A stretch of 64,000 nt of DNA. It comes from Nyssa sinensis (Eukaryota > Streptophyta > Magnoliopsida > Cornales > Nyssaceae). Shown one piece after another: positions 12,181 to 24,679 of the stretch. The stretch is from contig CM018036.1 in assembly GCA_008638375.1 (NCBI GenBank), positions 5,394,392 to 5,458,391 of the forward strand. The letters are read 5' to 3'. The notes beneath the pieces were generated by a model that searched no databases, was not told where the DNA came from, and saw only the letters and a list, made by a program, of their open reading frames with translations. The translations under genes were made by a program, and so were the position numbers. How positions within the stretch are numbered: the first letter of the stretch is position 1; each line of letters begins with the position of its first letter.

Positions 12181-13200
12181 GAGGGTGAGTTTTGGTGTAA
12201 TGGTAAAATTGTTTCATTGTAAAATTGAAGGTAATGGTAAAGAATTTTTTTTTTTTTTTGTTGGATAACAGGGTGTTCGGGCTAGCTTACGTCCATCTCG
12301 ACTAATCACAGGACCCTGAAATTAACTAATGGGCAAACTTTCAGTAGCCCCAAAAAAGACTTGAACTTGAGACTTTGAATTTTAATCTTCAAATTTTTAC
12401 TGCTCGGTCAACCCTTGGGGTTGAGGTAAGGGTAAAGCTGCTCAATTGTTAATGGAGTGGTACTTGAATTAAGAGTAAGTTTTGGTGTAACTGTAAAATT
12501 GTTCCATACTAACTTGATTCCAGGGTGAGTTTTAGTGTAATGGTAAAAAAAATTTATTGTAAAACTAGAGGTGACTGTAAAGTTGGTCAATTGTTAATGG
12601 AGTAGTACTTGAATTGAGAGTGAGTTTTGTCTTAACAGTAAAACTATTCCATTTTAAACTGGAGGTGACGGTTTGAGTTACAAAAATAATTTCTTTCCTT
12701 ACAAAAATAAAATTGTGCACACCGAATCCTCTACTCCAATAATGCCAATGAAATCGGTCATTTTTCCTATAAAATGTATTGTGTAATGTTTGGCGTAATC
12801 ATAAAATTGTTCTGTACTAACATGAATCGAGAGTGAGTTTTGGTGTAACGAAAAAATTATTTCATTGTAAAACTAAAGGAAATGCTAAAGTTGTTCAGTT
12901 GTTAACGGAGTAGTACCTGATTTGAGAGTCCTTTGCTATTTGTAAACTCTTGGCTCGTTCATTCACTCGCTTAGATTCAGTCTCGTTCGTAGTTGGTTAG
13001 ATAGTTGTGGTTGCGTTAGAATTTTGGCATAACGGTAAAATTATTCCTTTCTAAACTAGAGCACGATTCGAGTCGCAAAAATAATTTCTTCCCTTGTAAA
13101 AATAAAATTGCATTCACTTAATCCTCCACTCCAGTAACGCCAATGAAAACGGTCATTTGCCTATAAAATGTACAGTCTAATGTTTGCACCATTCAAGGTT
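12181..13200. repeat. Cluster of tRNA-derived SINE-like heads
   Basis: A motif of the form TGGTGTAATGG followed by TAAAATTGTTCC recurs at about 12193, 12483, 12533, 12790, 12839 and 13025. Three copies match the RNA polymerase III A-box consensus TRGYNNARNNG exactly. B-box-like partners appear near 12670 (GGTTTGAGTTA) and 13065 (GATTCGAGTCG), about 40 bp downstream in the last copy. A different SINE-like unit on the minus strand (about 12246-12425) interrupts the array; it has a GGGTTGACCGAGCAG head, an AGTCGAGATGGACGTAAGC tail segment and a terminal T/A tract. I read this as nested or tandem degenerate SINEs. Confidence 0.55.
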
Positions 13201-13319
13201 TCCTCAGCGTGGGCTTTGCAAAAAGGCCCGGATAAAGTCCATGGAGCCCATAGATTTAGTGCATTGGTTATTTTCATATTCTATGTATATATAATGAAAG
13301 AGTAGTGTTATATATACCT

Positions 13320-13344
13320 AAAATATATATATATATATATATAT
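13320..13344. repeat. (AT)n microsatellite
   Basis: An uninterrupted AT dinucleotide run. Similar runs occur near 1231-1254, 16057-16072, 19627-19652, 21744-21766, 22790-22814, 25554-25584, 28632-28655, 50789-50806 and 55394-55422. Confidence 0.9.
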
Positions 13345-13667
13345 CAAACTTATTTACATGCTCACGTGAATTATCATAACCCTGTATTAAATTTAAACAA
13401 AAAGAATCAATTTTTTAATTAATTTCATAAATACTCTCGACACATTAGTTGATAACAAAAAATAGATAATTACATCCTGGTGTACCAAACATTTGTCTTT
13501 TATGTAAAGGTTTATACGCACATGCATAAAGAAATTTTGCCATAAATTAGGTTCATAGAGAAAATTATTAAATGATCCAAAAACATTAATCAAGTCAATG
13601 ATCCTGATTAACCAATTGTCTTCTAAAAGTTTAACATATTATACACATAGCAACTTCTAATTTGTTA

Positions 13668-13819
13668 GTACTATTCAATAATTTCTCGATTCGTGAACTC
13701 AATTAACGACGATGTTACTTTTATGTCTCTTAAAATTCAAATTGTACTATTCAATAATTTCTCGATTCGTGAACTCAATTAACAACAATATTACTTTTAT
13801 ATCTCTTAAAAGTCAAACA
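13668..13819. repeat. Two-copy tandem repeat, unit 76 bp, with a diverged third relative
   Basis: The block beginning GTACTATTCAATAATTTCTCG at 13668 recurs at 13744 with a few substitutions. A more diverged relative of the wider region lies at about 13980-14200 (ACATATTATACACATGG, then AATAATTT, then CGAAATGTCAAA), so a local duplication of about 350 bp preceded the tandem one. Confidence 0.75.
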
Positions 13820-14825
13820 TTATGTCGAAATGTCAAAATGTTACTGATATGATCAATGGACCCTCCATGAAAAGATTTCTCACATGCTTGCATGTTCTCT
13901 TGGTCCCCATGGGAAAAAGGCTAGGTTCCCACTAATTTGAAGCTAAAAAGTGTACAAAAGCAGCTTTTTTGTTTTTTCTTAAAGTTCGAACATATTATAC
14001 ACATGGTAGTTTCTGATTAGTTGAGACCATCTAATAATTTATCGATTCTTGAACTAGATTCTGATTGGTTAGGACCATTTAATAATTTCTTCATTCTTAA
14101 ACTCAATAATAATATTTTACTATGTGACATGATGTTACTTTATGTGTCTTAAAAGTTAAAAATTGTTTCGAAATGTCAAATTTTATTGACATGATCCAAT
14201 GATCCGTCCATGACAAAACTTCTCACATGCATGCATGCATGCTTGCACGTTCTCTGTGAGGTCTAGGGTCCGCGCATGCGTACTCTTTGTCTGAATCTAA
14301 GCAAAGTTGAGGGCCATTCCAAGTCGTCAACATAGCTTCTTAGGTATTAGAAATGGCATTGTATTTTTTTTTTTTTTCTCTCAAGATTTTGGGTCTTGAA
14401 GTCCTTTCAGGAATAGGAGATGAATTGACCCAAAATCAATGTGGAAAGTGTGGTGCATTTCATTCTGGATGCTTGAAGTTGACGAGATTGGAATTATTCT
14501 GATCTGTGTATATATAAAGTATTCCAATTCAGATTCTGTTGTTTGGTGACAATTCTAAAATGAGAAAAAATATTTTTGGCTACTTCCTGACTAATACTCT
14601 TAACGGTGAGATTGATGTTCATATATGCAAAAAAAAGATATACTTTTATAAATGTGACTATTAATCTCACCGTTGAGAGTACCAGTACTTCAAAAGTACT
14701 CAATATTTACTCTTAAAATGAACTTCTCGTAGAAAAGTTCCATTCGAAAATTTATCTTTTCCATGATACTACTTCAAAATAATTAATGCAAAGTAATAGT
14801 GTTTTAATGGAAATTTCTCTCAAAC

Positions 14826-14990
14826 CCAAGGGGTTGACCGAATGGAGCAATGACCGCTTGTAAGGGACTTATCTCCGAGTTCGCAGGTTCGACTCTTACC
14901 GTTTGTAATTCTGAAATCAGCCACCTAGTCAAGACTAATAATTTGGACGTTATACGATCGTATGATATGTGTGTGTATCATATGAATTGC
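14826..14990 (+). mobile_element. SINE-like element with tRNA-type head
   Basis: The sequence starts CCAAGGGGTTGACCGAATGG and about 50 bp later has GGTTCGACTCT, close to the B-box GGTTCGANNCC, followed by CTAGTCAAGACTAATA. The head matches the minus-strand unit at 12246-12425. A functional tRNA is unlikely because the arms do not pair into a cloverleaf and no clear acceptor stem is visible. Confidence 0.5.
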
Positions 14991-16990
14991 TTCTAGACCT
15001 ACATATATGCAGCAGGAACTCACGTAGTGCTAGTTATAAGGACAATATTCAAAGTTAATTTGAAATAAATAGTCATCCAATGAAGTTGGGTGACATCCTA
15101 GCCATGCCTCCCCTTGGTAGATATGGCAAATTTAACTTCCATTATACTCTGTCCCCCCAAGAGGTCTAATGATCCCTTCTAGCAGGGACCATGTAATGAG
15201 TGAATGGAGTTTTTATACAAGTACTCTCGTTTATATAGTGCATCACAGTTTTCTTGTGTTCATACAGTGAAGTTCTTGTACTCTTTTTCAAAATACATAT
15301 ATACTACATATGTATATATATTGTTGCATGTGGTAAAAAATTTGTACAATCAGATCAATAGTTAAGAACTTTTATTCAGATTCTTGCAAGATAAATCACG
15401 ATAAGAATCACTGGAGAAGTCCGATAATGATTGCTCGGGTAATGGTACTATATATGTATATATATTGTTGTGTTAAAAAAGTTATACAATTAGATTAATG
15501 GCTGAGAACTCTTTTTCACATTCTCGCAAGATAAATCATGCACAATAAAATCACTGGAAATGTCTCGATAATAGTTATTCGAACGATCAAGTTAATAAAT
15601 AAAAAATAGTCGTAATCATACAAAATAATTAGATCTAAGAAGTTCCACTTAGCGTTAAGATATACTTTGTATCTCTTTTATGAATGGTGTGTTACTTTTT
15701 GGATAAGATCCTAGATGAGCAAAATTTGAGATTATGATTTGGATGAGATATGCATGAGATAACAGTTAACAATTTAAATTTGAAGGTTGAGTTTTGTTTA
15801 TCTGATATCAAACTGGTGATCAGTTTTAAAGTTTGGATACTTCAGAAAGTGATATATTGTCTAGCTGATGTAGGATTTGAGGTTATTATATTAACCAAAC
15901 TGACCTAATGAGTTACTGAGTTGTTCCAAAAGGTCAGTAGTTCAAAATATTATATCAGCGATCAAGATTGTAGGTAATTTGAATATTCACGTGTCTTAAT
16001 TTAAAAAAAAAAAAGTTAATTTTTAATATATCTCTCATGCGCATGCGCGCGCACATATATATATATATATATATTATTTTATAGGTAAATAACTTAAGAG
16101 ATATTACTCAAACCTTTACGCAATTCATTTAACCCAAAAAAACCATACATATATATATATATATGTATGTATAATGAGGGTTTACAGTTAACCAAGTTGA
16201 TTTCCTTGGAATGTTAAACAATAAAAGGTAGACCAGTTCATTTTTGAACACATTTATTGCACGTGTTTATATAATTTTGAGTGGTGCATGAATGATGAAT
16301 GTAAGAATTACATTGTAAATCACCGCGAAATCGACTTCTTGAAAAAAAATAATTTAAAGGGCTTGTGATTGGTCCCCATCCCTCGTGGAAATGATCACCG
16401 TACGATCTCCAATTTCTAACATTTTTTTTTGCTTGGATCTTTGACAAACGATGTCATTTCAGTCAGGGGAGAGGAAAAGAGAGAGACAGATGCAATGGCC
16501 TGATTAGTAGCTTTCAAATACAGACATATTGATGTTGAAACTTGAAATAAAAGGCCATAAAGATCTGATCTTGGCCTAATAAAGAGAAGAAAAAATCTAG
16601 AAAGAAAGTTTGATAGCAGTGTATCACCTTTAGTTTTAAGTATTTTATTTAAAGATAGGCCAAAGTCTTATCATAAGATTTTTTTTATTTTTATTTTATA
16701 TTTTAAATTAAATTATGATCTCTAACATATATTTCATATTAAAATATCATCACCATATATGCCATATGTTTGATATTCATAATTGGTAATGCTACTGTAA
16801 ATCTACCTCTTTGGTTGAGCATTATAAAAGTTTTGTATAAGTTCAACCGTTGTTTAAAAGTGTTTTTTTTTTATCAGCAAAAAAAAGTATTTTATTAATG
16901 CTAATAAATGCAAAAGCGGTACATTAAGAACATCAAGAAATCAGAGAAAATGAGAGGGAAAAGAGAAGAAAAGCATTTATAATTATTAGA
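14991..16990. other. AT-rich intergenic DNA
   Basis: No gene is evident. There are two diverged copies of a segment with ATATATGTATATATATTGTTG, AATCAGATCAATAGTTAAGAAC and GCAAGATAAATCA at about 15310-15430 and 15450-15590, so a local duplication is present. Short purine-rich stretches near 16440-16500 resemble nothing recognised. Confidence 0.45.
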
Positions 16991-16991
16991 T

Positions 16992-17251
16992 TGTCCCACA
17001 TCGTTCGTTTCTAGCTCCTCCAGTCTATCTATATGACTAGTTGCCCCTCTCTTTAACACCTGTATTTTAAGGAGTTGAATAGACTGGGCCTCCAATTTTC
17101 AACATGGTATCAGAAACAGGTCAGAGATCTAACCTTGAGCTAAATGCACGGAGCCGCTCACCTGACTTCCCATCCAACCTTGAGCTGGCTGCCCCTTTTT
17201 TTAACATCTAGGTTTTAAGGAGTTGAATAGACTGGGCCTCCAATTTTCAAC
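16992..17251 (+). mobile_element. TRIM-like element (LTR, PBS, truncated LTR)
   Basis: The left repeat runs from TGTCCCACATCG (16992) to TTTTCAACA (17104). It is followed at once by TGGTATCAGA, the primer-binding-site motif for initiator tRNA-Met. After about 85 bp of non-coding interior, a second repeat (about 17188-17251) shares AACATCT or AACACCT, TTTTAAGGAGTTGAATAGAC and CTCCAATTTTCAAC with the first, but lacks its 5' half. Related copies are found near 60.2 and 61.3 kb. The interior carries the motif CTTGAGCTAAATGCA also seen in those copies. Confidence 0.6.
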
Positions 17252-19800
17252 GATACGACTTAATAAAAAAAATTAAACTTGACAACTTAACCAAAATTAC
17301 AATTAATGAAAAAATTGTGGTCTAGAGATTGAGTGTGTTCGAAAACTACGTTGATCCTAAATGGTCTAGAGATTGACTTTTTATCTATCACAATTGCATT
17401 ATCTCTAACTCCTAGGCTATTGAATAATTCAAATCAAAGTCAATTAAGTGTTATTGAGGGATTTAAAATACATTAAGTGGCGTTTGAAAAACTTATTCAA
17501 ACATAGCATAAAACATGATCATTAAAACTACTGTTTCATATGAATTTGAACTAAACCAACATTGCCCTACATAATTACGAAATTCTTCCCTACTACTCTA
17601 CCAGTAGACTTATTTTCCTTGGAGAGAGCACTAGTTTCTAACCATTGTCAACGTGACTCAATTTGGCTGGCTGGCTAAAAGTGGTCATATACACTTTAGT
17701 GTCGTGTTGGATTAGCTTTCTTTGTAGAATATTGGAGACAGATCAGTCCCTCATGAGCTTAATATCACTTGACCTGCTTTGATATCTGATATCCCCATTG
17801 TAGTGGAGTTTACTGCATCAACTACCAACCATTAGCAATCCTTCAAATACATATCCAATAGTTTCGGGGGGACAGGCGTGCCCTTGCGCATTCTGTCATA
17901 TGACATTTCATGCTTGTGAATTTACTGTTAGTGGGGTCTAACAGATGAATAGATACACCCATATAGAGAGACAGACAGATTGTGGTGCCACGAAAAAAAA
18001 ATACTCATTGGTTTCACTATAATATATTCAGATCAATAAATATTTAATACAAATAATATATTTGAGTTATATACTTCATTTATTTTTCATTTGACAAATA
18101 TTTATTGGCAGGTCACGTTTGTGAATTTACTGTTAACGAGGTCAGCATAAGAATACATACATGCATATATGTATCCATACAAGATTGTGATTGTGATTGT
18201 GATTGTGGTGATTGGTCCCGTTTCAATGCACCTAGGGGGATTGTGACTGTGATTGCAATGCACCTAGGTTAATGAAATATACGTGTAAAATATGTGAGAT
18301 ACTGCACTTTTTACTCGGTGTGCAATATATTGGGACACTTTTTACTCAATGTGCATTATATTGGGACCGATGAATATTTTTGCCCGTGCCTTTGTGTCGA
18401 GGGAGGAGTGGTTGTGATTAAACCATGGGCTTCATTGTTTTGCTTGTGGTCCTGTGCTTTTATGGAAGTGTCCAACCTTGTCTAATAAGTGCAGAGATTT
18501 AAAGCTTTTAATTTTTTATGTGGCTTTTAAAAACAAGAAATATTTCTAGTGTTCTCGGTTGTGCCATCTGCCAATGGTGGGGTGTCGTGTATGTTATGTC
18601 TCATTTCTTTTAATAAAACATAATTCACATGTCAAACTCATTTAATAGATGACAACATAAGAACGCGATGCTCGCAACTCACCCAATATTTTCTCCTCAG
18701 AAGTGCTTCTGTTTTTTGTGATTACAAGGACTAAAGCCTATTTCTCATTTTGTTCATTTTCTTGGTGGTGAAGCATGGCATTAACATAAGTGCATGTACC
18801 CTCCTTGATAAGGACACAAGCTTTTAGCCTTTAACCAAGGTTAGGTAAATCACATTTGCTTGCAGTTCTGTGGGCCACCCACTGTCATCTTCTTGAAAAG
18901 TGATGTTATGAAAATATATCGAGTATTTTCATACAAGTACTCTCGATGAAATTTGTATTCATATGTGCAAGAATAATATATTTTTACATATGTAAATATT
19001 ACTTTTATCGTTAAAAGTACAATAAATTTTAAACTTTTAAAAATAAAAGAGTAAATTTTAATATATAACTAAATTTATTGATAGAAAAAAATTTATAAAT
19101 TAGATGAAAAAATCTAATTAAAAAAAGGACACTCAAAAAACTTCAAATTACATAAAAGACCTTAAAAATAGATAAATGTTTTACTGAGAAATCAAACTGA
19201 AATTAAAATCAAGGTAGAGTGTAGAAAACTTGTAATTCGGGAGAGGGGAGGGGGGGCAAAAAAAAAATTAAAAGGGTATGTTGGAAAAACTTTTACAAAA
19301 ATTAAGAGCACTTTAGAATTAATAGTAACAACCAACTTTTGAAATACCTTGCTTTTCTGGGTTGATTTAAACACAATTGATTTTCTTATACGCAACACAC
19401 AACAATTTTAGCCACATAAAACAATAAGCTCATCTTTTTGTGCTTCTAAAAGGTGTTTTGACTAGAGGTGCCATAAGTCGGATTAGCCAAATCTTGACTT
19501 ACCTTTTATGGAATAATACACACACACATATACATATATGCACACACATATATATATATATTATATATATACGAGGATTAGCCAAATCTTGACTTATCTT
19601 TTATGGAATGATACACACATATACATATATGCATATATATATATATATATATCCATTAAAGGTGTCACATAAATATTTGGTCAAAGTGATTATACTTCCC
19701 AGTCTCATACTCTTGCTTGTACAAACGTGTGGTGTCAAAAGAATAATAAAATTACTGTACTATTTTTTGAGCAGGGTAAGTTCGGAACTTTATAATGTTA
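17252..19800. other. Intergenic DNA with small local duplications
   Basis: No convincing gene. Short direct duplications occur: GATTGTGATT tandem units near 18183-18210, and a roughly 38-bp repeat around CACTTTTTACTC near 18303-18360. The block GGATTAGCCAAATCTTGACTT at 19480 recurs at 19575 with surrounding (CA) and (TA) tracts. The region around 17550-17930 has more balanced composition but no open frame with a recognisable domain. Confidence 0.45.
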
Positions 19801-19811
19801 TTAGTAATATT

Positions 19812-20617
19812 TTCAGAGCCAACCCGTTCATCGAACCGAAAAAATGTCAGAGTTATGAGTTATCGGTTCAATTGTGGGTTAACTAGAATCAAACCGTGAT
19901 GTCATAATTATGTAATTAATAGATTTAATAATACATATTATTGATATTTTAAATTTAAAAAATTATACAAAATTTATAAAAAAATTATATAAAATTTTTT
20001 ACAAAATATGAATTTTCTTAATATGTAAAACTTCAAAAAAAAAATGAAAAAAGTATAGTAGACATACCTTATTACAATGTTTAAAGTTGAAACTTCATTA
20101 CCATTCTTCCATAATTGTAAGGATCATAAAAAAAATCATTTTAACATTCAATCCAAGTATAATCCAATAATTTAGTCTTCAACTATATGAAAAAAGAAGA
20201 AGATACAAACACTAATAATCATGCATAAAATAAAATAAAATACCACATGATACAAATATATAATACCGAAATTTCAAACTTTAAGGGTTTAAAATTTTAA
20301 ATACAATCCAAAATAAATTTAACACACAACATAGTTGATAGTTCTTAAAATAAAATAAAACAACAGTCCTCAAACATCATTGTCTTTAAGTTTTTGCCCT
20401 AATTTTTTATGTCTTTTATATATAGACAAGAACCGGTGTGAAACGGTAACCCAGTACAAGGTCACCCAGTTCGACGGTCCGATCGGCCAGTTTTAACGGT
20501 TTTATATTTTTATAACAGTTTTGAACTATAAGCGGTTTTATGGGTTAAACCGAACCGTTTTATAAACCGATCGACGATTCAACCAACCGGCCGGTCCGAT
20601 CCAGGTTTTAAAACATT
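19812..20617. mobile_element. Possible non-autonomous DNA transposon
   Basis: The left part has TTTCAGAGCCAACCCGTTCATCGAACCG-type sequence (19812-19840) and the right part ends CCGATCCAGGTTTTAAAACATTGG (about 20594-20617). Read on the minus strand, the right end begins CCAATGTTTTAAAACCTGGATCGG, loosely resembling the left end. Subterminal stretches are rich in AACCG and CGGTT words while the interior is very AT-rich. Boundaries and superfamily are uncertain. Confidence 0.35.
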
Positions 20618-20635
20618 GGTTATTTGTGTATATAC

Positions 20636-21722
20636 TGTTGGAAAAAATGGATTTTTTGAGTATTTAAATTAGCCATCTTTGAGCTAAAATTAAAGAGAGT
20701 CTCACAAAATAAATTGGGCGGGTCCACATGGGAATGTGTTCTCCTCCATGAGGAGATGAAGATTATATATTGGGTTGCTCGAAACCATTAAGGAGTGAAT
20801 GAGAAATTGCTTCCAAACATCACCACTTGAAAATGGTAATTAAACCTTGAAACTTGTGCAAAAAGCTTGTGTCCCACATAGGATGGAAACAAGGCTGTTA
20901 AAGAGTATATATACACATACCTTGCTTTGGAGTTTGGGCCCCAAGGGGCACCTCAATTTTGTGGAAGGGGGAGGACCTAGCACATGCTTGGTTCACCACA
21001 CACGCGAGTGTACGCCGCCGCCGCCGCCCCGCCCCGCCCCGAACCGAGCCAATTTGGGTTCGGGTTCTGGGCTGTGGCTTGGCCCGTCGTATATATATCT
21101 TTTTGAGAAAAATTATTTTAAATAATTTTCCATTAAATGTTGTCGTTTTGTTACTGTTAAAACAAATTAAAACGCTGTCGTTTAGTTACCAGATTAATTA
21201 AAACCAAAACGTCACCATTCTGCGAGTACGATTTTTTGGTTTTGGATTAAATCCAAAACGACGTCATTTTGCGACGGCGTTGGTTTGAATTTTGACTGAA
21301 CAGCTGTCCCTTTCCATGGTTGCGCCTGTGTCTGTTCGCCATGAACAGACACAACAGAACCTTCATGACTGTACCAAACAGTCATGAAGAGGCCTATAAA
21401 TATCATACATTCACGCACTTATTTTTCACAAGTTTTCTGCATTCTGCATTTAAGTGTAGTGTTCGTATTTGAGAGAGAGTCAAATACTGTTGGTTCAACA
21501 GACTTACAGTTTGAAGTGTTGCTTCTGTGAGAGTTAGATCATTGTATCCTGGGAGGCAATCGTCCAAAATCGTGAGCACCATAGCGAGGACGAAAATTGT
21601 CTTAAGGACATAGTGATAATCACTAGCCTTGATCAAATACAGATTTTTGTTCTTCTATTTCGTAAGTTCTTATTTTCTGTTCTGTCAATTCTGTTTTTAA
21701 TTTCTGTTACAGATTTATCAAA
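20636..21722 (+). mobile_element. Probable solo or truncated LTR with its own promoter
   Basis: The segment begins TGTTGGAAAAAATGG, a common Copia-type LTR start. At about 21393 it carries a strong TATA element (CCTATAAATATC), followed by a transcribed-looking leader. The stretch around 21550-21620 (GGGAGGCAATCGTCC, then AGCGAGGACGAAAATTG, then AGTGATAATCACTAGCC) resembles plant LTR and leader sequences as I remember them. There is no downstream gag or pol, so this would be a solo LTR or fragment; the right end was not fixed. A GC-rich CGCCGCCGCCGCC tract lies at 21014-21040. Confidence 0.4.
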
Positions 21723-21919
21723 AATAGTACACTGTTTTAATCATATATATATATATATATATATATTTTATGGTTTCTGTTTCAAACTTATATATATACA
21801 TATATACTGGTACAACATATACATTACGTGAATGCATGATAGGTGTACGTGATGTGCATGTACTAGTGAAATATGACATCATAAAGTTTCAAGTTTTGCG
21901 ATGGATCCTAATTATTTTC

Positions 21920-21951
<32 letters not shown>

Positions 21952-22788
21952 TTAATAATACTAGTTTTTTTCAAAAAAAAAATTCTCTAAAATAAATTTT
22001 TAAATAACGTACTAATATGTGTATCATATCATAATTTGATATATAACTAATGTAATACATCATGCTTGTTTTGATGGATGGTGGAAAATAGACGTTTTAG
22101 AAAAAGTTACTTACTGATACTTTTTTAAAACGTTCGTTTTAGTCTTGAAATTGTTCAAACGAACGTTTTGAAAAGTCCAAACAAACATTCAAAATTTAAA
22201 AATGCTATCACATACACATTTTTATAAATTTGAAAAAAAATAAAATTAATACAGTTAACGATTCAACTTAGTAAAGTCTTATTCTAATTACTTGTTGTCA
22301 GTTAAGTGAATCATATCTCATTATTCTTTCAGTTATACCACAAATTATCATCTTTATTTTTAACTATTTTTATGAAAGTTAATTTTAGTCACTCTCGTAT
22401 CCTATCATAACTCTCAATATTAATTATGTCACTCTTCTTTGTTGGTGCAATTACTGGTCTTCGTTGTACGTGACCATACATCCTTAATCGATTTTTTTTC
22501 TTATTTTATCTCTTATAGGTGTTATCCTTATCATCTCACGAATGTGTTCTTTTTTAATTTTACTTTTTAATCTTATCAAACATCTATCTTAGCAACCTTA
22601 TTTTGATTGCACTCATCTTTTTCTTTTTTTTCTTTTTTTTTTGAGTACATCAATGGGGAAGGGAAAACTATTTTAAGTGTTTATTTGCGCGACATGAGAC
22701 TCGAAATTTGACCTGCTATTTGAAAAGATGAATTTTAACCATCTTATTTTATTAACATATTATTCTTAAGTGTCTCTAGCATTTTGTT

Positions 22789-22821
<33 letters not shown>

Positions 22822-24477
22822 GTTGGTCTAATAACCAAAAATCAGTACAATAACAAATGTAAAAATTTGACTTAATACTCATTTGGATGAGCAGTGAAAA
22901 ACGTATGATTTGCAAAAAGTACGATTTGAGAAAAATGTAGTTTGAAAAAATATAGTTTAAGTTAAGTTGTAAGTGTTTGAAGGAATTTATTTGAAACGGA
23001 CTTAAATAGTATTGTAATATTTGAATAGGAGTTTTAAAAATAATAAATGTGTTATATAAATAAAAAATAAGCGTTTTCAAAATAAGAGTTTAAAAGATAT
23101 TCTTTACTAACAATTTTTTGAAACCAATGTCTAAACATGAAAAACAAATTTCTAATTTAAACTCTGTAACCATCCATCCAAACATGCTTTGAATAATTAA
23201 GTTCATTTTTCAAAACAATTTTCAGAAACTCAAGAGCAAAATAGAGTTGGGGGGTGTCTGAATTGGTTTGGTTGATAGCTTGATTGATGATGATGAAGAA
23301 GAACTAATTGTGTTTTTTAGACTCTCTAATATGTTAATTGTCCCATCAAGGATGTAAGCCCACCCGTTAATGATCCCAAAGACATGGACGGTCGCGTCAA
23401 TACCTACCAAAACTTTAATAATGTAAGGTTAAGACTTAAGATAGGGGCGGTGACATTTAATTTTCCATCATTACAATACCTTAATGCTTCATTAATCAAT
23501 AACATGCTCATGCCCCCATTTTAGGTTAGATATTATGATTACTAATAAAATTACATAATCATACTGACTGCACTAAATGGGGTTCAATCTTGAAAAGAGT
23601 TAAAAAAAAAAAATTATTTTTCAATATGATATTGTTTTTAACTTATTTACGAGATTATAATTATTTTTAAAATCGTCTTTCTAAAAAAAAAAAAAAATTG
23701 TTAAAAAATTATTTTTCAGAAAGATGTTTTTGAAAGACGATTTCAAATAATTTTTTTAAAAAAATCCTCTTTCAGAAAAACACTTTTAAAATTATATTTA
23801 TTAGAAAATCTTCTTTTAAAAAGACGCTTTTGAAAGCATTTTTTGAAATACGATTTCAAATAGCTTTTTTTTTTTTTTTGGTTTTAAAATCGTTTTTCAG
23901 AAAGACGATTTCACAAATAACCCTAGTTTGATAAATAAGTTTACTGTAACTTTATTCTTAAAAGAAAGTTTCAAAAAAACTCTATTTTAGTCAAAAATTC
24001 GCACTAAATGATTATGTTTTTTTGAAAAGAAAATATATATGTATCTCTCATGACATACACACACAGTTGTCACATAAATTTCAAGAGAATTAAATGTAAA
24101 CAAATTTTTTATCAAAAAAATTATTTTTACAATTCAAAATTCAAAATATTTAAATCATAATAAATTCACGTTATTATTGTATCAAGATTTGTCTTTCTTC
24201 TTCTTGTTATTATTATAAATTTGATATATTGAAGTCGGCCAAGCAAGTCCATATGAAGAAGTCATGGTTGGCTATAATATTAATAATAATAAAAAACCAA
24301 ACATTTGCAAAATTTAGGGCACGTAGACATGAACCTTGTTTAAAAATAAAATGAAATGACATATGCAATGTATTCAACTCTATATTTTTAATGTCTTTCA
24401 ACAAAATTGTGATCTTTGGCCCATGATTTGCCCGATGGTTAAAATTTTGATCTTTTATGTAGAGTACAAGGAAGTAC
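21723..24477. other. AT-rich intergenic DNA
   Basis: Contains a (TTA)n run at about 21923-21952 and (AT)n runs. Around 22085-22200 and 23590-23930 lie stretches rich in alternating AAAACG/CGTTTT and AAAGACGATTTC words in both orientations, probably degenerate inverted-repeat elements. A less AT-rich patch at about 23220-23400 has no recognisable coding content. No gene was found. Confidence 0.45.
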
Positions 24478-24643
24478 TACCCAATTGATTAAAATATATA
24501 TATATATAGACATTTATATATATATATGGATAGACATTTATATACTTAGAGACTTATATATATTGTGTATATATATACGTGTCTATATTCATATACATCT
24601 CTAAGTATATAAATCTCTATCCATATACACCTACCCAATTGAT
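24478..24643. mobile_element. Foldback element: 25-bp inverted repeat between 13-bp direct repeats
   Basis: The arm at 24528-24552 (GGATAGACATTTATATACTT and five more bases) is the reverse complement of 24598-24622 except at one position. The loop is about 45 bp. The unit lies between direct repeats CTACCCAATTGAT at 24478-24490 and 24631-24643, which look like a target duplication. The whole is AT-rich and non-coding. Confidence 0.55.
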
Positions 24644-24679
24644 AAATAATAAATATATATATATATATATCAAGTTTTG

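Noticed and set aside
14826..14905. Possible tRNA gene because of a GGTTCGACTCT B-box
   Set aside because: No acceptor stem or cloverleaf could be drawn, and the head recurs in a SINE-like unit at 12.4 kb.
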